A stretch of DNA of 64,000 nucleotides from Hyphomicrobiales bacterium (GTDB lineage Bacteria > Pseudomonadota > Alphaproteobacteria > Rhizobiales > JAJFHB01): contig JAJFHE010000039.1 of the NCBI GenBank assembly GCA_021775755.1, forward strand, positions 62,001 through 126,000, in the 5' to 3' direction. Under the pieces are notes generated by a model, which ran no database searches, had not been told where the DNA came from, and worked only from the letters and a program-made list of their open reading frames with translations. The translations under genes were made by a program, and so were the position numbers. Positions 17,086-25,176 of the stretch are shown in pieces. Within the stretch, counting starts at the first letter, position 1; every line of letters starts with the position of its first letter.

Positions 17086-17322
17086 CTATCTTTTGCGAGA
17101 CCTTCGGTTCCGATCGACCTCGCGCGCCTTTTCAACCATGCGCTGCCGGGCTTCTTCGGTCGGGGGAATCGTTTCCGCCGCCAGTTCACGTCCGGCCACT
17201 TCAAGAAAGGCCGTGATCGAGACACCATGCTTTGCACAGAAATCCCGCCAGCCGGCCGCAGCTTCTCGCGATACCTTTGCTGTGAGGACCTCGCGCTCCT
17301 CGACCTTGTCGCCGTCATTCAT
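17086..17322 (-). CDS. Small ribbon-helix-helix-like DNA-binding protein
   Basis: A 78-residue protein. Residues 13-48 (LTAKVSREAAAGWRDFCAKHG, then VSITAFLEVAGREL) follow the ribbon-helix-helix pattern: an alternating beta strand, helix, turn, helix. The C-terminal 30 residues are strongly charged (EEARQRMVEKAREVDRNRRSRKR). It could be an orphan antitoxin or a small repressor. No toxin lies beside it. It is transcribed divergently from the 17454 gene, and a perfect inverted repeat sits between them, which fits autoregulation. The AAGGA next to the ATG is too close to be a normal ribosome site. Confidence 0.6.
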   Translation of the reverse strand: MNDGDKVEEREVLTAKVSREAAAGWRDFCAKHGVSITAFLEVAGRELAAETIPPTEEARQRMVEKAREVDRNRRSRKR

Positions 17323-17369
17323 TCCTTAAGATTCCGTCCACCAATTTGCCCGACTGCGGCATAGTGCAA

Positions 17370-17393
17370 CAAGTTGCAGATAGAATCAACTTG
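17370..17393. promoter_or_regulatory. Operator-like inverted repeat and divergent promoter region
   Basis: CAAGTTG and CAACTTG are perfect 7-bp arms separated by 10 nt. The right arm overlaps a TTGACA (17391-17396). The surrounding 17380-17430 is markedly AT-rich compared with the window. This fits a binding site shared by the divergent genes at 17322 (minus) and 17454 (plus). A matching -10 is not clear. Confidence 0.5.
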
Positions 17394-17453
17394 ACACATA
17401 TCAATTTATATGCAGATGTATGGTAATAGGTGCTACTAGTTGGAGCTAGCGCT

Positions 17454-17900
17454 ATGGTGCAGCATATAAGTTCCTTGAGTCGTGGGGTGGTTTCGGTTTG
17501 GGCAAACGGGGCCGTCGGTCCGGAAGAACTTTCGACTGCGTGGCGATCGATTTCCGAAATGTGCCACGGTTCCAATGTGCGTGCAGTGCTGGCGGACTAC
17601 CGCCATGCTGAGTTCGATCCGTCTCTGCTCAGGGCTTACGAGTTTGCGATGTGTCTGCGTGATCTATTCGCCACACAACGCCATGTCTTCATCGCTCTTC
17701 TGTCAAGAAAGACTGAAAGCATGACGGATGTTGCCGATGCTGTGGTGCTGGTCGCGAAGAACCGTGGCGTGCGTATCGAGTGCTATCACGACGACCGCAT
17801 GGCGGCGGAAGATGTCGCGGCGGAGTGCGGCGGTCACGCGGCGGAAATTCTCGCAAATCTTGAAACTATCGGATCTCCTCCCAGACGGGCGAGTGTGTAA
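17454..17900 (+). CDS. Hypothetical protein, possibly STAS/SpoIIAA-like
   Basis: A 148-residue soluble protein of unknown family. Alternating strands and helices (GVVSVWANGAVGPEELSTAW; VRAVLADYRHAEFD; RHVFIALLSRK; RGVRIECYHDD) suggest a small alpha/beta fold like STAS or SpoIIAA-like domains, but no diagnostic motif is present. The ATG at 17454 has GGAG 8 nt upstream and was preferred over a GTG at 17430. It has its own upstream AT-rich region and is followed by a hairpin at 17898-17961. Confidence 0.6.
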   Translation: MVQHISSLSRGVVSVWANGAVGPEELSTAWRSISEMCHGSNVRAVLADYRHAEFDPSLLRAYEFAMCLRDLFATQRHVFIALLSRKTESMTDVADAVVLVAKNRGVRIECYHDDRMAAEDVAAECGGHAAEILANLETIGSPPRRASV

Positions 17901-17961
17901 ATTGCGGTGGGCAGCCAGGGGTGTCCTTCAAGGGGTGTGGGGCCACTTCTGCCGCAATTTA
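17898..17961. terminator. Hairpin between convergent genes, probable bidirectional terminator
   Basis: TAAATTGCGG and CCGCAATTTA form a perfect 10-bp stem; it begins in the stop codon of the 17454 gene and ends 4 bp before the gamma-glutamyltransferase stop. The 44-nt loop carries two AGGGGTGT copies. A T-rich end (ATTTA) exists on both strands, but no long U-run. Confidence 0.5.
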
Positions 17962-17965
17962 CCGC

Positions 17966-19780
17966 TCATCGCCCGGCCGCATAGCACTGCATGAAGCGCG
18001 GGCTGGCGCCGGCGCGCAACATTCCGTTTTCCCGTGATGCCATTGTCACGTAGCCGAGGCTGTAATCGTCGAAGATGTCGATGTCGTGGCCACGCCTGGC
18101 GAGATCTGAAATCGCGTCTTTGGAAAACCTTCCCTCAAGCGCCAAATGGCCAGGCATGCATTCGCGTGGAAAAAACGAACTCGGGCAATGGCGCGTGTGG
18201 AATTCCGGCGCGTCAATGGACTGCTGCAGGTTCATGCCGAAATGCGCATGCCGCAGGAACGCGTGCAGGGCCCATTGGTCCTGCTGGTCGCCGCCCGGCG
18301 TGCCGAAGGCGAGATAGGGTTTGCCGTCCTTGAAGGCAAGGCCGGGGGTGAGGGTCGTGCGCGGGCGCTTGCCGGGCGCCACCTCGGAGGGCGAGCCTTC
18401 GTCGAGCGATGCCATCTGGCCGCGCGCCGAGAGCGCAAAGCCCAGACCCGGCACCACAGGTGCGCCGCTCAACCAGCCGCCGCTCGGCGTGCCGGAGATC
18501 ATGTTGCCCTCGGAATCGATGATGTCGAAATGCGTCGTATCGCCGTGCAGCGCGCCGGCGCCGGCAATGGCGTGACGCAATTGTTCGCGCACCACCGGTT
18601 CGCCGAAACAGCTGAGGGCTTCGGCGTGGGCGATGTCCGATGTTGAGCCTTTCGGGCGAAGGGTCAGGGAATTGCCGAAGCCTTGAACGGAACCCGGTCT
18701 GATGTCCCGCGACGCCTCATGGCCGACGAGACTGTGCCGCTCTTCGTTGTAGGCATCGCTCAAAAGCGTATCGAGGGGCACGTCGACATGGGCGGGATCG
18801 CCGTAATAGGCGTCGCGGTCGGCGAGCGCGAGCTTGGCGCACTCGGTGACGGTATGAACGAAGTCAGCGCTTTCGGGGCCCATTGCTTCAAGGTCGAAGC
18901 CCTGCAGCAGGGCAAGCTGCTGCAGCAGCACTGGGCCCTGTCCCCACGGACCGGTCTTGAACACCCGGTAGCCGTGGTAGTCGTAGCTTACCGGATCCTC
19001 AAGGGTCGCGCGCCAGCGCGCCAGATCATCGCCGCACAGGAAGGCGCGGTTTTTCTGGCCCGTCGTATCGATCAGTTCAGCTTCGCGGCAGAAGCGGTCG
19101 ATGCCGTCGGCGACGAAACCCTCATACCAGGCCTTTCGCGCCGCTTCCGCCTGTGCCTCGCGGCCGCTTCCGGCAGCTTCCGCCTCGTGCAGCAGCCGTT
19201 CATAGGTGTCCGCCATGGCCGGCATGCGGAACAGCGCCCCTGCTTCCGGCACATTGCTGCCGGGCAGGAAGACTTCAGCCGAAGAGGGCCATTCTCTCTC
19301 AAACAGCGCTTTTACGGTGGCGATGGCATGGGAGATGCGGGGCCCGAGCGAAAAACCGTCGCGGGCATAGCCGATGGCCGGCGCCATGACATCGCGCAGG
19401 GGCAGGGATCCGTACTGTCCGTGCAGAAGCATCCACGCGCCGAAGGAGCCGGGCACGACGGCAGGCAGCAGGCCGATGCCCGGTATCACGTCAAGCCCGA
19501 GCTCGCGGTAGGCGGCAGCCGTTGCCGCCTGAGGTGCGCAGCCCTGACCGCAGATCACCTTCACCTCGTCGTGGCGGGCATCGTAGAGAATGAGCGGTGT
19601 GTCGCCGCCGGGACCGTTCTGGTCTGGCTCGACGATGTTCAGCGCCATGCCCGTGGCGACAGCGGCATCGAAGGCGTTGCCGCCCTTTTCCAGCATCGCC
19701 ATGCCGGCCGCCGTGGCGAGCCAGTGGGTCGAGGTAACGACACCGAACGTGCCGGCGATTTCGGGACGGGTGGTAAACAT
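17966..19780 (-). CDS. Gamma-glutamyltransferase-family Ntn hydrolase
   Basis: A 604-residue protein of the gamma-glutamyltranspeptidase family, which cleaves gamma-glutamyl amides such as glutathione, or acylates, by an autocatalytically exposed threonine. Seen: MAMLEKGGNAFDAAVATGMALNIVEPDQNGPGGD at the N-terminus (first part of the large subunit), and GDTTHFDIIDSEGNMIS holding the candidate nucleophile threonine. TLTPGLAFKDGKPYLAFGTPGGDQQDQ lies near the C-terminus. It starts FTTRPEIAG with no obvious signal peptide, so it is probably cytoplasmic, unlike E. coli Ggt. A GAGGGGAG ribosome site supports the ATG. Confidence 0.88.
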   Translation of the reverse strand: MFTTRPEIAGTFGVVTSTHWLATAAGMAMLEKGGNAFDAAVATGMALNIVEPDQNGPGGDTPLILYDARHDEVKVICGQGCAPQAATAAAYRELGLDVIPGIGLLPAVVPGSFGAWMLLHGQYGSLPLRDVMAPAIGYARDGFSLGPRISHAIATVKALFEREWPSSAEVFLPGSNVPEAGALFRMPAMADTYERLLHEAEAAGSGREAQAEAARKAWYEGFVADGIDRFCREAELIDTTGQKNRAFLCGDDLARWRATLEDPVSYDYHGYRVFKTGPWGQGPVLLQQLALLQGFDLEAMGPESADFVHTVTECAKLALADRDAYYGDPAHVDVPLDTLLSDAYNEERHSLVGHEASRDIRPGSVQGFGNSLTLRPKGSTSDIAHAEALSCFGEPVVREQLRHAIAGAGALHGDTTHFDIIDSEGNMISGTPSGGWLSGAPVVPGLGFALSARGQMASLDEGSPSEVAPGKRPRTTLTPGLAFKDGKPYLAFGTPGGDQQDQWALHAFLRHAHFGMNLQQSIDAPEFHTRHCPSSFFPRECMPGHLALEGRFSKDAISDLARRGHDIDIFDDYSLGYVTMASRENGMLRAGASPRFMQCYAAGR

Positions 19781-19859
19781 GGGCGGCAGCTCCCCTCGAC
19801 GTCGGATCGCGTCAGGTTAACTTCACGGATGCGCGCCGTCCATCCGCGTTGCGGCGGCA

Positions 19860-20723
19860 TTACTCTATGACGAAGTGCTCCGCCGGTTTCGGATCCTTGC
19901 ACACCCAGCAGATGCCAACGTCCTCGAGATCGACGGAGACCTCGACGCTTTCGTGCACCTTGAGCGCATTCCATGCATCGAGCATGCCGTTCGACCAGCG
20001 GATGTCGTCATAAACGACAATGGCGCCGTCGGTGAGATGCGGCAAAATGATGTTGTAGTAGTCGATGGTGGCGCGGCCATCATGATGGCCGTCGATAAAG
20101 GCGTAATCGAAGGGGCCCTGTTCCGCGACCGTACCGGTCAGGGTGTCCTGAAACCGCCCGACGACGATTTCCACGCGGCCATGGCCGAGACGGTCGAAGG
20201 TCTGTTGCGCAAGAGCGGCGACCGGTGCCGCGCCTTCCATGGTGATCATGCGGCCATTGCCGTTGAGTTCCATGGCGGCGGCTTCATAGGAGCCCGATAT
20301 GCCGAGGCAGGTGCCAAGCTCCAGGCCATTTTTCGTGCCCGCGCTGCGGATGATCTTGTGCAGCAGAAGGGCCGAGCGATAGGGCTTGGAGGTGCGGCGG
20401 CAGAGATGGCCGACGCTGCGCGAGCGGTCGACGCCCTCATACATCTCCTCCATGGACTGGCTCTCGTCGCGGGTGGCGGAGCCGAAATCGGTGTAGGAGA
20501 TTTCGTCTTCGGAAGCCTCAAGTTCGGTGCGGCGCGCTTCGATGGCGTCGACATGGGGACGCTCGTCGGCGGCCACATTATTGGTGATCATGGCTTCGAT
20601 CGCGTCTGCCATGAGATGGGCGAAGCCGTGCCCGCTCTGCCTGAGTTCCGAGATACCCGCGGGCAGGGCAATTTCCGGCACGTCGTCGTCGAAACGCTTG
20701 ATGATGAGATCGGCGAACTTCAT
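19860..20723 (-). CDS. Class I SAM-dependent methyltransferase-like protein with N-terminal extension
   Basis: A 287-residue protein. The C-terminal half is a Rossmann methyltransferase: motif I GLELGTCLGISG (~133-144), motif II near GRMITMEGAAPV, and FDYAFIDGHHDG (~205) as in O-methyltransferase-like family 24, then VVYDDIRW. The first ~110 residues (acidic, with EEMYEGVDRSRSVGHLCRRT) match nothing I know. GAGGATTTC precedes the ATG. It follows the 20763 gene on the same strand by 39 bp, so the two are likely one unit. The substrate is unknown. Confidence 0.78.
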   Translation of the reverse strand: MKFADLIIKRFDDDVPEIALPAGISELRQSGHGFAHLMADAIEAMITNNVAADERPHVDAIEARRTELEASEDEISYTDFGSATRDESQSMEEMYEGVDRSRSVGHLCRRTSKPYRSALLLHKIIRSAGTKNGLELGTCLGISGSYEAAAMELNGNGRMITMEGAAPVAALAQQTFDRLGHGRVEIVVGRFQDTLTGTVAEQGPFDYAFIDGHHDGRATIDYYNIILPHLTDGAIVVYDDIRWSNGMLDAWNALKVHESVEVSVDLEDVGICWVCKDPKPAEHFVIE

Positions 20724-20762
20724 GAAATCCTCGTGAAATAGGGGAGCGGGCGGTGTCCGGTA

Positions 20763-21368
20763 TTACTTATGGCCGAGCGCCGTCGGTTCAAGCACCAGAA
20801 TGCGCCGGTTGGCATAGGGCAGGCCTGCGATGACGTCGTCATGCAGTTTGATGTCGATGTGACAGACCTCGCGCAAGGTGCCGCGTTCGAGCACCTGGGG
20901 GAGCTGCGTGTCGGCGCGCTCGAAATCGTGCACATAGTCGATGACGGTGACCTTCGCGTGGTCGATAAGGTCGAAGAGCTGCATGTCGTCGGGGCGTTGG
21001 TCGCCATAGGGCTTCAGGGAATAGCCGAGAATGACGAGGCCGTAATCGTAAGGTTCAACGTCGAATTCGATCTGCTGAAACTTTGCCGCGAGATGGCGCA
21101 CCCGGCAGGGCTTGCCGTGCAGGGTGTCGGTTTCCACCGGATTGATCTTGGGATCGCAGGAGACGACCGATTCCGGTCCGTGCATGAGAAACGGTGTGAT
21201 CGGCGCCTTGTGGCCGCCAAGTTCGACGATGTGCTTGCATTCGCGCAGATAATAGGCGGCGAGCACCTGGCGGCTCATGGCGACCGGGGCCAGCAGATGC
21301 GGAATGTCGTGATCGTCGGCCGAGGGCGTCATCAGCTCTTCGGCGGAGCGGCTGTGGTCCTGGGACAT
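20763..21368 (-). CDS. Methyltransferase-like hypothetical protein
   Basis: A 201-residue protein. HIVELGGHKAPITPFLMHG resembles a methyltransferase motif I (ELGG), followed by VVSCDPKINP as a possible motif II with an acidic residue, and YDYGLVILGYSL as motif IV-like. The usual GxGxG is not intact, so SAM binding is uncertain. AAGGCC precedes the ATG. It is the first gene of a pair with the 19860 methyltransferase, suggesting they act on one substrate or form a heteromer. Confidence 0.65.
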   Translation of the reverse strand: MSQDHSRSAEELMTPSADDHDIPHLLAPVAMSRQVLAAYYLRECKHIVELGGHKAPITPFLMHGPESVVSCDPKINPVETDTLHGKPCRVRHLAAKFQQIEFDVEPYDYGLVILGYSLKPYGDQRPDDMQLFDLIDHAKVTVIDYVHDFERADTQLPQVLERGTLREVCHIDIKLHDDVIAGLPYANRRILVLEPTALGHK

Positions 21369-21539
21369 GTCTGGCCTTCAAACGCTGTGGATACCGGTGG
21401 TTCGCGGCCAAAAGAAAACGCCGCGGCGCAACTGCTCGCGCGCATGCTCTAACCGATCATGCGTGCAATGTCACGGGGCCGCGGCGATTCCAGTGTCACA
21501 TCGCGCAGGCGATGTGCGGATCGTGCTGATACTCCAGCC

Positions 21540-21713
21540 TCAGAGTCCCTTCGCTACATTGCCAACCAGCAGAACGACATAGGCTGCAATGGCAATCCAG
21601 AACTCGTTGGCCGACACGAACGGGATCGTGTTGACGAACATGCCGACGAGCGCCAGCACCGCCAGAATGATGGAAACGATGAAAATCGGTTGTGTCGGTG
21701 CACTAAGGTTCAT
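21540..21713 (-). CDS. Small two-helix membrane protein
   Basis: A 57-residue protein with two hydrophobic helices (IFIVSIILAVLALVGMFV and FWIAIAAYVVLLVGNVA) joined by a short polar loop. GGAG lies 9 nt before the ATG at 21713. No family name can be assigned. It stands alone, downstream of the SDR gene on the same strand. The 171 bp between it and 20763's start region (21369-21539) holds nothing recognisable. Confidence 0.6.
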   Translation of the reverse strand: MNLSAPTQPIFIVSIILAVLALVGMFVNTIPFVSANEFWIAIAAYVVLLVGNVAKGL

Positions 21714-21815
21714 GTGTCTAGTCTCCGGTATGAAAAGTGGTCCCCCCACTGATCACCAGTCTAAGTGAGTCTTTAGTCGTAGGGAATTGGAGATTTCCGG
21801 GGCTGGATAATGTCC

Positions 21816-22562
21816 TCACCGCCCGCCGCCGACCGGCACGAGCGCGCCGGAGACGTAGCTGGCGGCGTCCGACAGGAGCCAAATAATAGTGGCGGCGACT
21901 TCGTCGGCTGTGCCGGTGCGCTGCATGGGCACGCCGGTGACGAGGCGCTCAAGGCGGTCCCCGACGCCGGCGCGTTCGTGGATTTCCGTTTCGATGAGGC
22001 CGGGATTAACGGCGTTGACGCGGATGCCCTCGGCGGCGACTTCTTTTGCAAGGCCGATGGTGAAGGTGTCGATGGCGCCTTTCGAGGCGGCGTAGTGGAC
22101 CCACTCGTTGGGGCCGCCGAGTTCGGAAGCGCGCGACGACACGTTGACGATGGCGCCGCCTTTGCCGCCGTGGTGGGTCGACAGGCGGCGGATGGCTTCG
22201 CGCGAGCACAAGAAGACGCTGGCGACGTTGACGTTTAGCACTTCGTCGAGGGCGGCGCGGTCGATCTCATCGACACGGGCGACGGGGCCGACGATGCCGG
22301 CATTGTTGACGAGGCCGCAGAGGGCCCCGAGCTCTTTGTCGGACGTCTCGAACAGGCGCACGATGTCGTCTTCACTTGCCATGTCCGCCTGGACGGCGAG
22401 CGCCGTGCCGCCCGCATTCCCGATGTCGTGCACGACCTCTTCGGCCTCCGCGGCACTGGCGCGGTAGTTAACGCACACCGCATAGCCCGCGGCCGCGGCC
22501 TGGCGTGCGGTGGCCGCGCCGATACCGCGGCTTGCGCCGGTGACGATCAGGGTTTTGGACAT
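21816..22562 (-). CDS. Short-chain dehydrogenase/reductase
   Basis: A 248-residue classical SDR. The NAD(P) site is TGASRGIGAAT (residues 8-18). NNAG (NNAGIVGP), the catalytic serine in VNVSSRAS, YAASKGA (Y/K pair), and NAVNPGLIETEI after the active site are all intact. Asn/Arg after the second strand (CVNYRAS) favours NADP. It resembles sugar- or 3-oxoacyl-type reductases; the substrate is unknown. AAGG precedes the ATG. Confidence 0.9.
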   Translation of the reverse strand: MSKTLIVTGASRGIGAATARQAAAAGYAVCVNYRASAAEAEEVVHDIGNAGGTALAVQADMASEDDIVRLFETSDKELGALCGLVNNAGIVGPVARVDEIDRAALDEVLNVNVASVFLCSREAIRRLSTHHGGKGGAIVNVSSRASELGGPNEWVHYAASKGAIDTFTIGLAKEVAAEGIRVNAVNPGLIETEIHERAGVGDRLERLVTGVPMQRTGTADEVAATIIWLLSDAASYVSGALVPVGGGR

Positions 22563-22639
22563 GGCACCTTACTTTCCATTGGCGTGAGTTTCGAAACTGT
22601 GATTTGCCCGCAAACAGGCGTCCGTGGCAAGCAGGGCCT

Positions 22640-23194
22640 ATGCACATTTTAAAGTCTGCCGTTGCCGTGTTTCTTCTCGCCGGCGCGCTGCTGTTCGGAT
22701 CTCTACCGGACCGTCCTGCGCGCGGTGCGGGGCTTGGTGGCGATGTGCGGTCGCTGATCGTCGCGGCGGAACCGGTCGCGGGCAGCGCGGTCATTGACGC
22801 CGACCTTGCCGGGCGGCCGGTAATCGTGACGTTCTTTGCCTCATGGTGCCCACCCTGCACGGATGAGTTCAAGGTCCTCAACCAGGTGCGCGCACGCTAC
22901 GGCGAAGAGCAGGTATCGATCGTCGCACTCAATGTTTTCGAAACCTTCGGCGGCACGGAAAACCCGGCGCGCATGGCGCGTTTCCTCAACCGAACCATGC
23001 CGCAATTTCATGTGGTGCGCGGCTCGCCGGAGCTGCGGGCGCTGTTAGGCGGGGTTGAGCGCATCCCGACGCTCATCGTTTATGACACGCAAGGCCGCGA
23101 GGCATGGCGCTTCGTGCATGAGCGCGATGCGGAGAAAATGTCCGCAACGCTCGATGACATTACAGCGGCTCTGGAGTCCGTGCTCGCCCGGTGA
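22640..23194 (+). CDS. Periplasmic TlpA/ResA-like thioredoxin-fold protein
   Basis: A 184-residue protein with an N-terminal signal or anchor (ILKSAVAVFLLAGALLFG) and a thioredoxin domain carrying WCPPC (C70, C73 counted from the ATG at 22640) in TFFASWCPPCTDEF, plus the cis-proline segment RIPTLIVYD. Such proteins reduce disulfides in the periplasm, for example during cytochrome c maturation. An upstream in-frame start at 22604 would add 12 residues but lacks hydrophobicity. It is divergent from the SDR gene. Confidence 0.85.
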   Translation: MHILKSAVAVFLLAGALLFGSLPDRPARGAGLGGDVRSLIVAAEPVAGSAVIDADLAGRPVIVTFFASWCPPCTDEFKVLNQVRARYGEEQVSIVALNVFETFGGTENPARMARFLNRTMPQFHVVRGSPELRALLGGVERIPTLIVYDTQGREAWRFVHERDAEKMSATLDDITAALESVLAR

Positions 23195-23275
23195 GTGCGG
23201 GCGATCAAGTGACGGCTATGCAGGCTCACGCGACTCGGTTATTGCACGGGGCGCAATACACGAGCGGGAGCGTGC

Positions 23276-23971
23276 ATGAAAACCATCGGAATTGTCGGCG
23301 GCATGAGCTGCGAGTCGACCGCGCTCTATTACGAGCGTCTGAACGCGCAAGCGCGGGCCCGGCTCGGAGGGCTGCACTCGGCGGAATGCGTGATCTGGTC
23401 GGTCGACTTCGCTGAAATCGAAGAGATGCAGGCGAGCGGCGACTGGGCGGCGGCAGCTGCGCGGCTGGTCGACGTGGCGCGGCGCCTTGAGGACGCAGGT
23501 GCTGAGGTCCTGGTGCTTGCAACCAACACGATGCACAAGGTGGCGGATGCCATCGAAAGCGTGGTGACGGTGCCGTTCGTTCATATTGCCGATGCCACCG
23601 CCGACGCCATTGTCGATGCCGAATTTAGCCGCCCCGGCCTTATGGCAACGGCCTATACGATGGAGCAGGACTTCTATGTGGGCCGCATACGCAAGCGCTA
23701 CGGGCTCGACGTGCGAGTGCCCGGCGATGACGACCGCGCCGAAACCCACCGCATTATCTACGACGAGCTGTGCAAGGGCGTGAGGCTCGATGAAAGCCGC
23801 GACATCTACCGTGCCATCGCGCGACGGCTTGTCGAGGGCGGCGCCGACAGCCTCATCCTCGGCTGTACCGAGGTCGGCATGCTGCTCGGCGAGGGAGACG
23901 TCGCCGTGCCGGTCTTCGACACAACGCTGATCCATGCCGACCGGGCACTGGATCTTGCGCTCGCGCAGTGA
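23276..23971 (+). CDS. Amino acid racemase, RacD/YgeA-like (Asp/Glu racemase superfamily)
   Basis: A 231-residue protein with ATNTMHK placing Thr at position 83 and LILGCTE placing Cys at 197. These are the Thr83/Cys197 acid-base pair reported for E. coli YgeA, a broad-specificity PLP-independent racemase, so the missing first cysteine is expected. IGGMSCEST near the N-terminus is the other family mark. GGGAG precedes the ATG. It is probably a cytoplasmic source of D-amino acids; no dedicated partner lies beside it. Confidence 0.88.
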   Translation: MKTIGIVGGMSCESTALYYERLNAQARARLGGLHSAECVIWSVDFAEIEEMQASGDWAAAAARLVDVARRLEDAGAEVLVLATNTMHKVADAIESVVTVPFVHIADATADAIVDAEFSRPGLMATAYTMEQDFYVGRIRKRYGLDVRVPGDDDRAETHRIIYDELCKGVRLDESRDIYRAIARRLVEGGADSLILGCTEVGMLLGEGDVAVPVFDTTLIHADRALDLALAQ

Positions 23972-24042
23972 CTGTGAGCAGGCCGCCTCCAGCTTGTGGA
24001 AACTCGCTTAAAGAGCCGTGAGAATGGTCTATTCTGCTGTCT

Positions 24043-24546
24043 ATGGCCAAAGGTGCGCTGAAGCCAAAACGGCGGCGTAGCGCCTGGGACAAAAAGTTCC
24101 GGGCGCACTGGTCCGTGTTTTTGCCGACAATCGCCGTCACCGTGCTCTATGGCAGTGCATTCGTTTGGCTGTGGGGGGCAGGCGAAGCGAACGGGGCGCT
24201 GGCACGGGTTTGCCTTCTTGTTCTGGCGGTGGGCGTGCCGATGCTGTTCGTGCATGCCGGTTTGCGCTTCACGACGACGCGCCTTCGGATCGGCAAGCGC
24301 GCGGTGATCATGCGTCTTGGCTGGCCGCGCCGGCGGCTGGATTCGGTAAAACTCAGAGAGATAACCCGCGTCGATCTGAGGCGAGGCATTGCCGGGCGGC
24401 TGTTCGACACCGGCACGGTTGTTCTCATTACGCGAACCGGCGTCAGGCATTCGATTTCCGACATCGCCGCACCGCAATCGCTCGTCGCGGCATTACGTGC
24501 CGCCCCAGCCGCGCGCCTACTCAGAACTCAGGCGGGCGAGACCTGA
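24043..24546 (+). CDS. Membrane-anchored bacterial PH-domain protein
   Basis: A 167-residue protein. Two hydrophobic helices at about 25-65 (WSVFLPTIAVTVLYGSAFVWLW and ARVCLLVLAVGVPMLFV) are followed by a bacterial PH (DUF304-like) domain: LRIGKRAVIMRLGWPRRRLDSVKLREITRVDLRRGIAGRLF and GTVVLITRTGVRHSISDIA. Function is unknown. It runs convergently into the sortase-like gene; their 3' ends overlap by about 26 bp. Confidence 0.72.
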   Translation: MAKGALKPKRRRSAWDKKFRAHWSVFLPTIAVTVLYGSAFVWLWGAGEANGALARVCLLVLAVGVPMLFVHAGLRFTTTRLRIGKRAVIMRLGWPRRRLDSVKLREITRVDLRRGIAGRLFDTGTVVLITRTGVRHSISDIAAPQSLVAALRAAPAARLLRTQAGET

Positions 24547-25159
24547 CGGCGCCGGCGGATGATCCGATACCAGCGGTCTGGTGCGCCATCAGCGGCGGGT
24601 TCGAAAACGACGATCGCAAAATCCGCCCCCATGTTTCGACGAACAGCTGACGCGCGGTGTGCCGGACCTGCCGAACCGTGGTGACCCGATAGATATCCCG
24701 GCCGGCGCGGGTTTCGATTTCGACCCGGCCGCCAAGGTTCAGTTCCTTCAGGAAGGTGAAGCGCCGGTCGTTGCCGGCAACGACGATGTTAGATACGGGG
24801 GCGATTGTTGAGGAGGGCCCGCCCGGATGTGGCGTCAGGGCCGTCAGCACCGGCCCGTTCCGCAGACCCGACCTGGGGGCGGGAGAAAGTACGATTGCGC
24901 TTCTGCGCGTTGCCGGCACCCGCAGACGGGCAACCGGCCATTGATCCGACCACGGCCAGGGTCTGGCCGTCGCGTCGCCGTCAAGGACGCGATGCCAGGC
25001 GCTCTCGATCAAGGCGGTGGAAACCGCTTCGCGCGATTTCAGAAACACGCCGTGTGCCACCTGGGCCGCGCCGAACAACAACACTGCCGCAACCGTCAGC
25101 CTGGCAAACAGTGTCACCAGACTCGCGCGCTGACGGTGCGGCAGATTCGCAGTGTTCAA
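24521..25159 (-). CDS. Degenerate class GN sortase-like protein, probably frameshifted
   Basis: After an N-terminal membrane helix (SLVTLFARLTVAAVLLFGAA), the block ARPWPWSDQWPVARLRVP is the class GN (proteobacterial) sortase signature. NIVVAGNDRRFTFLKELNLGGRVEIET aligns with the VIAGHRDTHFxFL active-site region, but Asn130 replaces the catalytic His. Past a G5 run (24626-24630) the frame stops looking like a sortase, while the -1 frame reads FAIVVFEPAADGAPDRWYRI, matching the strand that normally holds TCYPF; there Phe stands for the catalytic Cys. So the protein is catalytically dead, and one base may be missing. The TTG start at 25159 is a guess. Confidence 0.7.
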   Translation of the reverse strand: MNTANLPHRQRASLVTLFARLTVAAVLLFGAAQVAHGVFLKSREAVSTALIESAWHRVLDGDATARPWPWSDQWPVARLRVPATRRSAIVLSPAPRSGLRNGPVLTALTPHPGGPSSTIAPVSNIVVAGNDRRFTFLKELNLGGRVEIETRAGRDIYRVTTVRQVRHTARQLFVETWGRILRSSFSNPPLMAHQTAGIGSSAGAVRSRPPEF

Positions 25160-25176
25160 GTGATCAGGTCCGGGTG

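Noticed and set aside
21736-21750. Small hairpin AGTGG/CCACT followed by TTTT on the minus strand as a terminator of the SDR gene
   Set aside because: Only 5 bp of stem; too weak to list as a terminator.
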